NCBI GenBank assembly: GCA_015206785.1
Contig: JADEZQ010000003.1
Location: forward strand, 1 to 64,000
Direction of reading: 5' to 3'
Length of the DNA stretch: 64,000 bases
Source: Quinella sp. 2Q5
GTDB lineage: Bacteria; Bacillota; Negativicutes; Selenomonadales; Selenomonadaceae
Each line of letters opens with the position of its first letter. Positions within the stretch are counted from its first letter, which is position 1. Below the pieces are notes generated by a model. It searched no databases. It saw only the letters and a program-made list of their open reading frames with translations, and was not told where the DNA came from. The position numbers and the translations under genes were made by a program. This document shows, one piece after another, positions 44,401 through 49,706 of the stretch.

Positions 44401-44788
44401 CGCTTCCAACGCCGACGGCATCACCGCCCTTGTCGGCAACGAACTCAACAACCTCATCATCGGCGGCAAAGGGCAAAATTCCATCTGGGGCGGCGACAAT
44501 ACCGACGATACTCTTGTCGGCGGCACAGGGCAAAATACATTCTTCTTCGCGCTGGAGAACGGCAACGACATCATCCGCAACGCCCACGACGGCGACATCA
44601 TCGACCTGCACGGCGTCTATCTGGACAACATCGCTTCGACCAACATCAGCCGCGAAAGCGTGTCCATCACCCTCAGCGACGGCTCCAAGCTCAACGTCCA
44701 ATCGGCGGCGGCTGTGGAATACAAACTTGCCGACGGCTCAACCTACACAGCTGACCACACTACTGGCGAATGGGAACGCAAGGAATAA
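32495..44788 (+). CDS. Giant repetitive RTX-like surface or secreted protein
   Basis: A 4,097-residue protein, acidic and rich in Thr, Asp, Gly, Val and Ala, with no classical signal peptide and almost no Cys. It opens with MEKFTFDLQRFA, a start shared by large repeat proteins of Negativicutes. Most of its length is beta-rich repeat modules; residues about 2045-2560 hold near-identical 159-160-residue units. Glycine/aspartate nonapeptide-like repeats cluster near 3630-3660 (GAGNDTLLIGAGD), 3795-3850 (GSSGSDTLAAGSGN, GKGNDLMQGGSG) and 3980-4015 (GGKGQNSIWGGDNTDDTLVGG), resembling Ca2+-binding RTX motifs. The absent signal and C-terminal RTX suggest type I secretion; no exporter is nearby. AAAGGAG precedes the ATG. 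An adhesin or surface-layer role is inference. Confidence 0.85.
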   Translation: MEKFTFDLQRFANTWKMNDKEYTSLKAAVNEAPTDGTETVINLTNSDNSKEDNPTFKSGHNITISCGNSTNLKLNGNVTIPSGATVTFTANKLNLTNDYSTEQPVFTNSGTLTLNGITSDRAIVTNSGGTTHLYNSAVTMLSSKVAVAYTDDDGNKVQYAMDTAVKGKTLTFSFDENGAASVSGIGAPSGNVKGTKFTAVTTKTDGTSETVIYEATAVALTATRGTDTRPYIGAYEGKSIPMSSLIYDNIHPAIMVPDISELPLDYATITGWGDYENDEINIVNENEITKEYGKVIYRGNDTVEVYNADNTKWGKVTVDAGLIAVFAKEFQNIPITVDTTQFTSTTEDAFTVNGAGSNVSVDGAVSLTLTDGTLLTAQNDQTIVADSHTLTGYTDSGKDKNGLLVTPYDIDDINEGESFKLDDATYTKAAVGIISTDQNGGIDKFYTGDSEAPITLSSFADKMKTAITPNDDKVLILGVGKATADAAVLSSTDVDDASRLADLTVKGKNHTLDTIDGGDVADFKSAVDTISVAGGATTINYSLISGDGTVIVTSTGATFIVNQCTDSFTVNGTTSNPTVTDADELTLLGGSITASADQTINIGNRKFVAGGNMTIAFTPATDTEPAVATVTGKTGNTFKLDGTEYALGENGDGMTFDISNADVIISGFDKTKEALTIGTTNYSLNSAGFMREDSNSNISLWNKTDYHTLEGGTVTYSDLTVKSSWATLATVDAENNSATVAADTGTVILIGDDYASLYGSLTKSGSAYNLQTVTGGATFDSLTINDKLTVTLGAGLTDVTISADGVATLAVTDDAADGYQLTLSGAAAQISNGETLTLIEGALAADSNVTVNTNSKDFYALGTATVTLDATSSDATINGIDATEAFSYGGISYTLLSDVERFIRSDGMVWSDDEISDGSVVLSELTDNNWNAVIAGAASFTLTGEMVNSLSNGGVAFIVDDTANPTEIYGSLTRNTAKAVTLSMDGSNTKFTAVTVPNNVAVTFTDEFQNISVTAGSATFTAPNKEEFTVTATTSAVTVADAKVLKLLSGTLTLTDSKQIVTAGKHSVNQESGTVTVNYDGTNVTVGSLDEAGDSVTVNNVKYTLSDGDGISVKISGNKTLVEGITSGDIFTIGEDTFVKTNFGFIKNDSYLWTNTDAETEVDVSRFTGTSTDDWTHIIASPDGVITITATETGILVDQAGEDGTPTTIYGQLTNVKNVYTLTQYENNTPTGVKLISVDGLNASIAKEYAKIPVNATNKAVITTDGTELTFAPETGDTFTFGGTKYVMTDAGLTHGNYIWTTAGEDQYVLPTKLDARSWSKMLVLTDDGVLNLNSSTPDSGLNIVVDSGKEERMAQLTYAANDYDFRGEGDNTVETIQMPAGTMTVTTNFDTTINTGEGTYTVNDANYVGKNLSISATSSGSTLFDGTVTISADSVTANETISVENGSITATAKEGEWTRLGSLSTGDKFKIGDTTYAVGTGGTLAILDASGNYERIYTSYITGSAIDYAALTDENNYSTIVELTADGVLNLDFDYAGAIVTAKGDPTTRVADVTFSGSSYTLTKRTDGDTSVLKSVNLGSNSLTTDIDTTVNTTGAGEFDINGNNFTARGDLTFVTPKNNAYLTAGSVTVSSGDSVIVRRKVNSANKDENITSTGGTFTVEATGTVTTISALNEGTSFSVGSSAYTMTSVGLATSELTKLNTNITDSVTTADLGTDLKTVHVVENGALVVTQSTGADVVLANLDDPTNATYYGTLTKANGLYTLTTSDTELTSITADGVKISLPPTETSITAGTATFTAEATDNFTVDGAKSFTDAPTVYLTAGIVNVSKGTTVHAGGYQIAATSDISVSIYDDVVIGNLNTGDTFSVDGTAYTMNAGGLYVTESKQIVTAGVSEDLTTFTPSEAQLNDIIAPEGNVLDLTNQKSAALVYDDLTAPKVLLGTVSVGSVLELEGTTSAAANIKSVIIPATPFTVDFVTLVTAPAGTVTVNDTVFDAAEQIIVQSDGETATLYSGSVVLDNATPSATADVTIQIGSGTFTAKADAGKFTSISGLDADESFIYNGTTYTQTALGLVNDFTIAPDLTGTTIDLSKLTSAKWYNIVNAQDVLDLNTITADSLVIDGDTKLGTVTVSNGAFTIDFSTQVKASGTVTINGTEFNSAEEMILDVTADSATLNTGTVAVNGTATATNDSISGKGFTATAENGKFIQIDGLNAGETFTYGGTTYTQTDLGLISGNTIATDLSGSTIELKTLDAADWQGFITPTDGVIDLNTITADSLVIEKNILLGTVTISNGAFTVDFSTQAKATGTVTVNDVAYDATGEIILDVTADSSTLNTGTVNVNGTATATNDSISGNGFNATAKAGKFTSISGLNAGETFTYNGTTYTQSDLGLVNGNTIATDLSGTTIDLSKLASAKWFNIVNPTDGLLDLNTITADSVIIDDGKKLGTVTVSNGAFTVDFSTQAKASGTVTVNKVSYDGAGEIILDVTAKIATLNAGTVNVNGNVVATNDTISGKGFTATALEGKFTTVSGLDANETFTYGGDKFKLISNVGLFNSTDKTLVTSGYANGTVNLDAMVQTATIAPTKNVIDLTKATTSIVVDNATNPTKILGNLTVSPATFTLDFATQVKTAADVVTVNGATYNATTALTLDVTAQGSTLTEGTVTLASGESVTTTGGSTISSGTNAVLLMAADTSIITPSDVISVKVKGDTVTISDFDIDDTFSVDGKTYTVTQAGIISGNKLWAGYGTSVTTDDLADESNWKALAQAPDGNIRLSADSTGGVILVDDITNPTKNYGTLAKNGDKFTLTAGSDAPNKITVDEVAVTFDSDFASVPITTVNADNTDTTFSVTTKKAQFTVDATGTEPVVGNVSSLDLSAGKIRAQSGVAITGSGQVLATSGSYSIGSSTVKLTDQTQDAVINLSNNQITSIALPTAGATLSLDGTTYTVPAADSVLAYSDGEWFFQGYEPTSYTVYVDKSGKISADPGIRLSDVVGSGNTLVNGALTLATDKPVTIVNKTNLTVYRDSSRIVAINGTGSITINPNSISDGKSTISVSGDSGGFAVSLKGSAINAISDIANATVTGFSNGSITTDAQGTITVDKTFFAPAGTVYTVTKSKITAATADSISGDFSNGVKVNGTYYNVSGGMVTVNAEGNVQANAGTYSLNGKSFVTDVPTTFLMGKNTVTGASLSANGTIAVYNDDRYFAVNNSVLSYQGNYAVTLTVADDSVTEVDGLTGSIAGLVNATVNDISNATVNGTALVVSEADVVVESGQVSKLTGVDSGATVTTAPNMTVSTAQNGTFAFPNGAYNINDTVDGSVEFITDKKSNVADIAKFAGSISGSLESVRLNGKQVSTNGAVTISTDGTNITGVNGMADGTSIKGDLEEVTFSLPSGSVTIEGAAYTLAGDGVAVRDNVITGLANGATVTLGTAGEYSIDSAAVSAKAGDAYTVNRDGLYKIEPSHQPISDDSTVPSAVIVIDTDESIAAGDDSIAVRHDADATIDVADGSPTIMAVSGSVTLENYHDNAPIATSAYSNVIGAVKRGEIKFGDGTMTLGDAVITFDDDATAKGKTAAEIINATGDEVELAFTHSDGGTINTSSSSSPYLLKGNYAESTGDTQKSGGSTLTSGAGNDTLLIGAGDVANAGAGNNQIFITDGALRTEAATVVLSSGKTVVHNFNDGFGEASDKIQITDLGALEYDYGTSGLKLTSGNAQLSFDNDPDKLKLTDGRRTYTAQFAADDEELKVDEPADIFYGNEAGINFGEYKGTVQVNLGNNLATLDGSTARMYGINKVTAGAGDATLTGSSGSDTLAAGSGNAVINSGKGNDLMQGGSGVATFQYTAGDGSDTVEGFKFMAGEDDTQADVISLNTARNTITDIHLDGSDVVIGINGSDSDWLTVKEAQGKHMLFNDIIAKVDTNIAYDGYTDCYVGGADDSTLQVGAGFDVADICLGIEDGTQQYIGRITVLDASNADGITALVGNELNNLIIGGKGQNSIWGGDNTDDTLVGGTGQNTFFFALENGNDIIRNAHDGDIIDLHGVYLDNIASTNISRESVSITLSDGSKLNVQSAAAVEYKLADGSTYTADHTTGEWERKE
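38627..40160 (+). repeat. Intragenic tandem repeats, period 477-480 bp
   Basis: Units beginning with GGCAA(G/A)TTCA start at 38627, 39104, 39584 and 40064; the first three are complete and the fourth diverges after about 30 codons. Each encodes GKF....GL.A.E.F.Y.GTTYTQ..LGL, then LDLNTITADS and a DFSTQ.KA.GTVTVN stretch. Silent and conservative differences dominate, indicating recent duplication. Confidence 0.85.
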
Positions 44789-45002
44789 CCCAAACGCAGT
44801 CGCACCCAATACGTGGTGCGTGGATTGAAATAAATATCATCGTGCAATCGGCGGCGGCTGTGGAGTATACAAACTTGCGGACGGCACGACCTATACCGCC
44901 GACCATACGAAACGCGAATGGGAACGCAAGTAACCCAAACGCAGTCGCACTCCTCACGGGGTGCGTGGATTGAAACCGGCGAATGGGAACGCAAAGAATA
45001 AT
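44699..45002 (+). repeat. Tandem copies of the giant gene's 3' end
   Basis: CAATCGGCGGCGGCTGTGGA (44699) recurs at 44845; both copies run through GAATGGGAACGCAAG and a stop into CCCAAACGCA and then a CRISPR-like repeat. A third fragment, CGGCGAATGGGAACGCAAAG, follows at 44977. The period is 145 bp. The second copy is frameshifted relative to the gene (GTGGAGTATAC for GTGGAATAC) and is not expressed as part of it. Confidence 0.85.
44799..44976 (+). CRISPR. Two isolated CRISPR-like repeats, type I-C style
   Basis: 33-nt units at 44799-44831 and 44944-44976 share GTCGCAC at the start and GGTGCGTGGATTGAAA near the end; arms CGCAC and GTGCG form the hairpin. These are hallmarks of type I-C CRISPR repeats. 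The 112-nt interval is far too long for a spacer (usually 33-37 nt) and is a copy of the giant gene's end. No cas gene or leader is in the window, so this is not a working array as seen. Confidence 0.55.
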
Positions 45003-45037
45003 CCTGAACGTAATCCCGAACGAACGATTCAAATCAG

Positions 45038-45064
45038 TCCCGCTCAAGTGGCGGGATTTTTTTT
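45038..45064 (+). terminator. Intrinsic terminator after the giant gene
   Basis: TCCCGC pairs with GCGGGA around CTCAAGTG or similar, followed by an eight-T run. Confidence 0.8.
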
Positions 45065-45114
45065 GAAAAAATTTTTCGGCGAGCGGCAGGAAAATCGAAC
45101 ATCTTCGGCGAACC

Positions 45115-45170
45115 ACCCCTTGGGGTTGGGGGGCGGTCGGCTGAGCCGCCCATCCCCCCCTTCCGGGGGA
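45115..45170 (+). promoter_or_regulatory. Structured leader before iorA
   Basis: Three hairpins in 56 nt: ACCCCTTGGGGT (45115-45126), GGGCGG/CCGCCC (45131-45151), CCCCC/GGGGG (45156-45169). GGGGGG before and CCCCCC after the middle stem could pair instead, giving two exclusive folds eight nt from the ribosome-binding site. I recognise no riboswitch. Confidence 0.45.
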
Positions 45171-45190
45171 TAGATGAGAAGGAGATGCTT

Positions 45191-46924
45191 ATGAGAGAGT
45201 TGATGTTAGGCAACAAGGCACTTGCTAGAGGCTTGTGGGAAGCGGGCGTCGGGTTCGTATCGAGTTACCCCGGCACACCGTCGACGGAGATCACCGAGGA
45301 AGCGGTTAAGTTCGACGACATGTATTGCGAATGGGCACCGAACGAGAAGGTGGCGATGGAGTCGGCGTTTGGTGCGTCGTTGGCGGGACGAAGGGCGTTC
45401 TGTGCGCAGAAGCACGTTGGGCTGAATGTGGCGGCGGATCCACTGTTCACGCTGAGCTACACGGGTGTCAATGCGGGATTGGTGGTCGTGGTGGCGGACG
45501 ACGCGGGTATGCACTCGTCGCAGAATGAGCAGGACAGCCGACACTACGCCATAGCCGCGAAGGTGCCGATGTTGGAGCCGAGTGACAGCCAAGAGGCATT
45601 GACCTTCGCCAAGCTCGCCTACGACATTTCCGAGGAGTTCGACACGCCCGTCCTGATCAAGATGTGCACGCGCGTTGCTCACAGCCAATCCATAGTGGAG
45701 ACGGGTGAACGCGTTGAACATTCCCGCCCGTATGCCAAAGATATCGCCAAGTACGTGATGATGCCTGGCAATGCGAAGAAGCGTCACCCAATCGTTGAGG
45801 AGCGCACCCAAAGGCTGATTGCCTACGCCGAGACCACGCCGATTAATCGCGTCGAGTTCACGTCGGACGCGCTGGGGATTATCACGTCGTCCACGAGCTA
45901 TCAATACGTCAAGGAAGTTTTCGGCGACGGGGCAAGCGTCCTCAAGCTCGGCATGGTCAATCCCTTGCCCGACGCGCTGATAAAAGATTTCGCCGCCAAG
46001 GTCAAACGTCTGGTCGTCGTCGAAGAGCTGGACCCCATCATCGAGACGCACGTCAAGTCGTTGGGGCTCGCGGTGGAAGGCAGTGACATTTTGCCGCGGA
46101 TAGACGAATTCAGCCCGAACATGATTGCCGCCGCTTTCGGCAAAGAAATTCCCGCGGGCATTTCGCTCGACGACGCCATTCCGCCGCGCCCGCCGGTGAT
46201 GTGCGCGGGCTGTCCACATCGCGGGCTGTTCTATTCGCTCAAGAAACGCAAATGCACCGTCCTGGGCGATATCGGTTGCTACACGTTGGGAGCCGTCCCG
46301 CCGCTGTCGACGATTGAACTGACGCTGTGCATGGGCGCGAGTATCGGCGCGACTCACGGCTTCAACAAAATGCTCGGCAAAGAATCCGAAGGCAAGACCG
46401 TCGCAGTCATCGGCGATTCGACGTTCATTCATTCGGGTATGACGGGTTTGGCGAACGTCGCCTACAACCAATCCAACTCGACGGTCATAATCCTCGACAA
46501 CTCCATCACGGGCATGACGGGTCATCAGCAGAATCCGTCCACGGGCTTGAACATCAAAGGCGACCCCGCCGGCAAGATCGACCTCGAAGCTCTGTGTCGG
46601 GCTATGGGCATTGAACGCGTGCGCGTCGTCGACCCGTACAACCTTGCCGAATGCGACGCCGCGTTGAAGGAAGAACTTGCCGTCAATGCCCCGTCCGTCA
46701 TCATCAGCCGCAGACCCTGTGCCCTGCTCAAGACCGTCCATCACAAGCCGCCGCTCACCGTCGACGCCGACAAATGCATCGGTTGCAAGTCGTGCATGAA
46801 GATCGGTTGCCCCGCCATCAGCATGGTTGACGGCAAGGCTCGCGTCGACCAAACTCAATGCGTCGGTTGCGGCGTCTGCAGTCAGCTCTGCCCGAAGAAG
46901 GCGTTCATCAGCAAGGAGGCTTGA
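45191..46924 (+). CDS. iorA: Indolepyruvate:ferredoxin oxidoreductase, alpha subunit
   Basis: Thiamine-diphosphate enzyme that oxidatively decarboxylates aryl pyruvates to aryl-acetyl-CoA, reducing ferredoxin. The 577 residues hold the pyrimidine domain (GNKALARGLWEAGVGFVSSYPGTPSTEI), the TPP-binding domain with GDIGCYTLG and GDSTFIHSGMTGLAN, and two C-terminal 4Fe-4S motifs, CIGCKSCMKIGCP and CVGCGVCSQLCP. ATG 45191 sits six nt after AAGGAG; an ATG at 45185 touches that site. Three nt separate it from iorB. Confidence 0.95.
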   Translation: MRELMLGNKALARGLWEAGVGFVSSYPGTPSTEITEEAVKFDDMYCEWAPNEKVAMESAFGASLAGRRAFCAQKHVGLNVAADPLFTLSYTGVNAGLVVVVADDAGMHSSQNEQDSRHYAIAAKVPMLEPSDSQEALTFAKLAYDISEEFDTPVLIKMCTRVAHSQSIVETGERVEHSRPYAKDIAKYVMMPGNAKKRHPIVEERTQRLIAYAETTPINRVEFTSDALGIITSSTSYQYVKEVFGDGASVLKLGMVNPLPDALIKDFAAKVKRLVVVEELDPIIETHVKSLGLAVEGSDILPRIDEFSPNMIAAAFGKEIPAGISLDDAIPPRPPVMCAGCPHRGLFYSLKKRKCTVLGDIGCYTLGAVPPLSTIELTLCMGASIGATHGFNKMLGKESEGKTVAVIGDSTFIHSGMTGLANVAYNQSNSTVIILDNSITGMTGHQQNPSTGLNIKGDPAGKIDLEALCRAMGIERVRVVDPYNLAECDAALKEELAVNAPSVIISRRPCALLKTVHHKPPLTVDADKCIGCKSCMKIGCPAISMVDGKARVDQTQCVGCGVCSQLCPKKAFISKEA

Positions 46925-46927
46925 ACC

Positions 46928-47506
46928 GTGGAAACGAAGAACATCATCATCGTCGGCGTCGGTGGGCAAGGAAGTCTGCTCGCCAGCAAAATTCTCGGTC
47001 ATCTGCTGTTGAACGCGGGCTTCGACGTCAAAGTCAGCGAAGTGCACGGCATGAGCCAGCGCGGCGGAAGCGTCATCACCTACGTTCGCTTCGGGGAAAA
47101 AGTTTTCTCGCCCGTCGTCGACAAAGGTCAGGCAGACTTCATCGTTTCGTTCGAGATTTTGGAAACGGCGCGTTGGCTGTCATATCTCAAACCTGGCGGG
47201 CAAATCGTCACCAACACACAGCAGATTGACCCCATGCCCGTCATTACCGGCGCGGCGAAATATCCCGCAGACCTCGTCGATAAAATCCGTGCGGCGGGCG
47301 TGAAGATTGACGCTATGGATTGCTTGACGCTGGCGCAGTCGGCGGGCTCTGCCAAAGCCGTCAACATCGTTCTGCTCGGCAGATTGAGCCACTACTTCGA
47401 CATCAGCGAAGACGCTTGGCAAGCTTCATTGGCGGCGTGTGTCCCCGCAAAGTTTCTGGAGCTCAACCGTCGGGCGTTCGATCTGGGAAAAAATTTCGTC
47501 GGCTGA
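46928..47506 (+). CDS. iorB: Indolepyruvate:ferredoxin oxidoreductase, beta subunit
   Basis: The gamma-domain partner of IorA, 192 residues, with NIIIVGVGGQGSLLASKILG and EVHGMSQRGGSV, the family motifs for CoA or subunit binding. A GTG start at 46928 follows AAGGAGG. With IorA it forms the complete enzyme; PaaK downstream can make the same CoA thioesters from free acids, so the cluster handles aromatic amino-acid fermentation products in either direction. Confidence 0.94.
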   Translation: METKNIIIVGVGGQGSLLASKILGHLLLNAGFDVKVSEVHGMSQRGGSVITYVRFGEKVFSPVVDKGQADFIVSFEILETARWLSYLKPGGQIVTNTQQIDPMPVITGAAKYPADLVDKIRAAGVKIDAMDCLTLAQSAGSAKAVNIVLLGRLSHYFDISEDAWQASLAACVPAKFLELNRRAFDLGKNFVG

Positions 47507-47509
47507 TTC

Positions 47510-47683
47510 TTGCCAAAGACGACGGCGGCGGCTATAATGTCAGCAGACAGATACCGTCCATACAATCAAACGACGACAAAAAAATCCCCCAGGCAGGTTC
47601 TGCTAAACCGCTTGGGGGATTGCGTCACTTAGGAACGCGATTAGACCATTTTACAGCCCGCCGAAAATTTCAGCGGCTGATTC
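47510..47683. other. Hairpin RNA element, copy B
   Basis: TTGCCA (47510-47515), 17 bp, TATAAT (47533-47538) on plus; large hairpin AATCCCCC (47583-47590) with GGGGGATT (47614-47621); then TTGCGTCACTTA, a GCGT/ACGC stem and GATTAGACCATTTTACAGCCCG. On minus the hairpin is followed by a seven-T run. It is tandem, 174 bp apart, with copy C. Confidence 0.65.
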
Positions 47684-47850
47684 TTGCCAAAGACGACGGC
47701 GGCGACTATAATACCGGCAGACAGACAAATATAGCCAGTCAAGAATCCATGGTCAACACAGACGCAAAAACCCCCAACCGAGTTTTCCGATCAAACCGGT
47801 TAGGGGTTGCGTCATCTATTGACGCGATTAGACCATTTTACAGCCCGTCG
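47684..47850. other. Hairpin RNA element, copy C
   Basis: TTGCCA (47684-47689), 17 bp, TATAAT (47707-47712) on plus, 187 nt before paaK. Hairpin AACCCC (47769-47774) with GGGGTT (47813-47818) and an inner AACCG/CGGTT stem differ in sequence from copy B yet keep pairing. A GCGTCA/TGACGC stem follows. Minus strand: five T after the hairpin. It may be the paaK promoter and leader. Confidence 0.65.
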
Positions 47851-47898
47851 AAAATTTTGGCAGCGGCTGATGAAGTTTCACGGAAAGAGGTAGTTTGA

Positions 47899-49200
47899 AT
47901 GAGTCATTACTTCCAAGAGGACATCGAGTGCGCACCGGTTGAAAAGATTCGCGCCCTGCAAGACGAGCTTTTGCCCAAGCAAGTGCGTCACGCCTGGGAC
48001 AACGTGCCCTATTACCGCAAGAAGATGCAGGAACACGGCGTTACGCCCGAAGACATCACCTGCGCGGCGGACGTGGCGAAGCTCCCGTTCCTGTCGAAGG
48101 CGGACTTGAAGGCGGCGTATCCTTACGGGCTGTTGGGCGTGCCGTTGAGCGAATGCGTGCGCATTCAATCCACGTCGGGCACAACCGGCAAACGCGTCGT
48201 TGCTTTCTACACGCAGAGCGACATCGACCTTTGGAACGACTGCACGGCGCGGGCAATCTGCGCGGCGGGCGGCACCAAAGACGACGTCTGCCAAGTCTCC
48301 TACGGCTACGGACTGTTCACGGGCGGCGCGGGTCTTGACGGCGGAAGTCACAAGGTCGGTTGCTTGACAATCCCCACAAGCTCCGGCAACACCGAGCGGC
48401 AGATTATGTTCATCATGGATTTGCAAGCGACGATTCTCTGTTGCACGCCCAGCTACGCCGCCTACATCGGCGAGACGCTCAAGGAGATGGGCTACGGTCC
48501 CGACGACATTCCGTTGAAGATCGGTATCTTCGGCGCGGAAGCCTGGTCGGAGGAAATGCGCCGCGACATCGAAAAAACTTTGGGAATCAGGGCTTACGAC
48601 ATCTACGGCTTGACGGAAATCAGCGGCCCCGGCGTCGCTTTCGAATGTGAAGCTCAACAGGGCATGCACATTCAGGAAGACCACTTCCTCGCCGAGATCA
48701 TTGACCCCGACACCGGCGAAGTCCTGCCCGAAGGAAGTCAAGGCGAACTCGTCTTCACCGCGCTGGACAAGAAAGCTTTCCCGCTCATCAGATATCGCAC
48801 CCGCGACATTTGCACATTGACCCGCGAGAAATGTTCTTGCGGCAGAACTCATGTGCGTATGACCAAGCCGAAGGGGCGTTCCGACGACATGCTGATTATC
48901 CGCGGCGTCAACGTCTTCCCCAGCCAGATTGAAACCGTGCTCATGAACAACGGCTACGCGGCGAACTATCAGATCATCGTCGGGCGCGTCAATAACACCG
49001 ACACCTTCGAAGTCAAGGTCGAAATGACGCCCGACATGTTCACCGATAACGTCGGCGAAGTTCAAGCCCGCCGCAAAGTTCTGGAGGACGGCTTGCGTGC
49101 AATGCTCGGCATCAAAGCCAAAGTCACGCTCGTCGCGCCGAAAACCATCACCCGCTCCGAAGGCAAAGCCGTCCGCGTCATCGACACGCGCAAGATTTAA
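47899..49200 (+). CDS. paaK: Phenylacetate-CoA ligase
   Basis: AMP-forming ligase activating phenylacetate or related aryl acetates to CoA thioesters. The 433 residues show the adenylation P-loop QSTSGTTGKR near 90-99, GIFGAEAWSEEMR, AYDIYGLTEISGPG, YRTRDICTL and the C-terminal GRSDDMLIIRGVNVFPSQIE. Its position behind iorAB and before an ACT-domain gene is a common anaerobe arrangement. Start at ATG 47899 after AAAGAGGTAG. Confidence 0.95.
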   Translation: MSHYFQEDIECAPVEKIRALQDELLPKQVRHAWDNVPYYRKKMQEHGVTPEDITCAADVAKLPFLSKADLKAAYPYGLLGVPLSECVRIQSTSGTTGKRVVAFYTQSDIDLWNDCTARAICAAGGTKDDVCQVSYGYGLFTGGAGLDGGSHKVGCLTIPTSSGNTERQIMFIMDLQATILCCTPSYAAYIGETLKEMGYGPDDIPLKIGIFGAEAWSEEMRRDIEKTLGIRAYDIYGLTEISGPGVAFECEAQQGMHIQEDHFLAEIIDPDTGEVLPEGSQGELVFTALDKKAFPLIRYRTRDICTLTREKCSCGRTHVRMTKPKGRSDDMLIIRGVNVFPSQIETVLMNNGYAANYQIIVGRVNNTDTFEVKVEMTPDMFTDNVGEVQARRKVLEDGLRAMLGIKAKVTLVAPKTITRSEGKAVRVIDTRKI

Positions 49201-49212
49201 GGAGGTGCAGTC

Positions 49213-49638
49213 ATGAGCGTCAATCAAGTTTCCGTCTTCCTGGAGAACAAGCCAGGCACGCTGAACCGAATGACCGAAGTTCTCGCCGCCAACAACATCA
49301 ACATTCGCGCCTTGAGTCTGGCGGACACCAGCGAATTCGGCATCGTGCGCATGATAGTCAACGACGTGTTCGAGGCAACCAACGTCCTCAAGGAAAATAA
49401 TTTCGTCGCAATCCTCACGCCCGTTCTGGTTTATGCCATCGCTGACGAAGCCGGTTATCTGAACAATCTGCTCGCCAAATTCAGCGAAGCCGACGTCAAC
49501 ATCGAATACATGTACGCCTTCGCGGGCAAGGAGCGCGCCTATATGATTTTCCGCGTCAGCGACACCAAGAAAGCCGAAGCCGTCCTCAAGAGCAAGGGCA
49601 CCAAGTCCCTGACGGCGGAGGAAATTTCGGCGGTCTGA
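49213..49638 (+). CDS. Tandem ACT-domain protein
   Basis: A 141-residue protein made of two ACT domains (VSVFLENKPGTLNRMTEVLAANNINIRALSL, then AGYLNNLLAKFSEADVNIEYMYAF). ACT domains bind amino acids; a free-standing pair next to paaK and iorAB probably senses an aromatic amino acid or keeps the pathway in check, but the partner is unknown. ATG 49213 follows AAGGAGGTG, 12 nt after paaK. A terminator follows. Confidence 0.9.
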   Translation: MSVNQVSVFLENKPGTLNRMTEVLAANNINIRALSLADTSEFGIVRMIVNDVFEATNVLKENNFVAILTPVLVYAIADEAGYLNNLLAKFSEADVNIEYMYAFAGKERAYMIFRVSDTKKAEAVLKSKGTKSLTAEEISAV

Positions 49639-49658
49639 AAAAATTTTTATCGCACATC

Positions 49659-49693
49659 AGCCGAGGGCATCATACGCCTTCGGCTAATTTTAT
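49659..49693 (+). terminator. Intrinsic terminator after the paaK unit
   Basis: AGCCGAGGGC pairs with GCCTTCGGCT (two G-U), followed by AATTTTAT. Confidence 0.65.
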
Positions 49694-49706
49694 CGGAGGT
49701 GACGCC

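Noticed and set aside
32495-44788. Assembly artefact or several fused genes in the giant frame
   Set aside because: No stop or frameshift over 12.3 kb, uniform composition, and RTX-like repeats only at the end argue for one gene; repeat copy number could still be wrong.
44799-44976. A working CRISPR array
   Set aside because: Only two repeats, an interval of 112 nt that is copied gene sequence, and no cas genes; kept as isolated repeats.
47748-47897. Small protein gene in the paaK upstream region
   Set aside because: The frame crosses both conserved stems; base changes between copies keep pairing, not codons.
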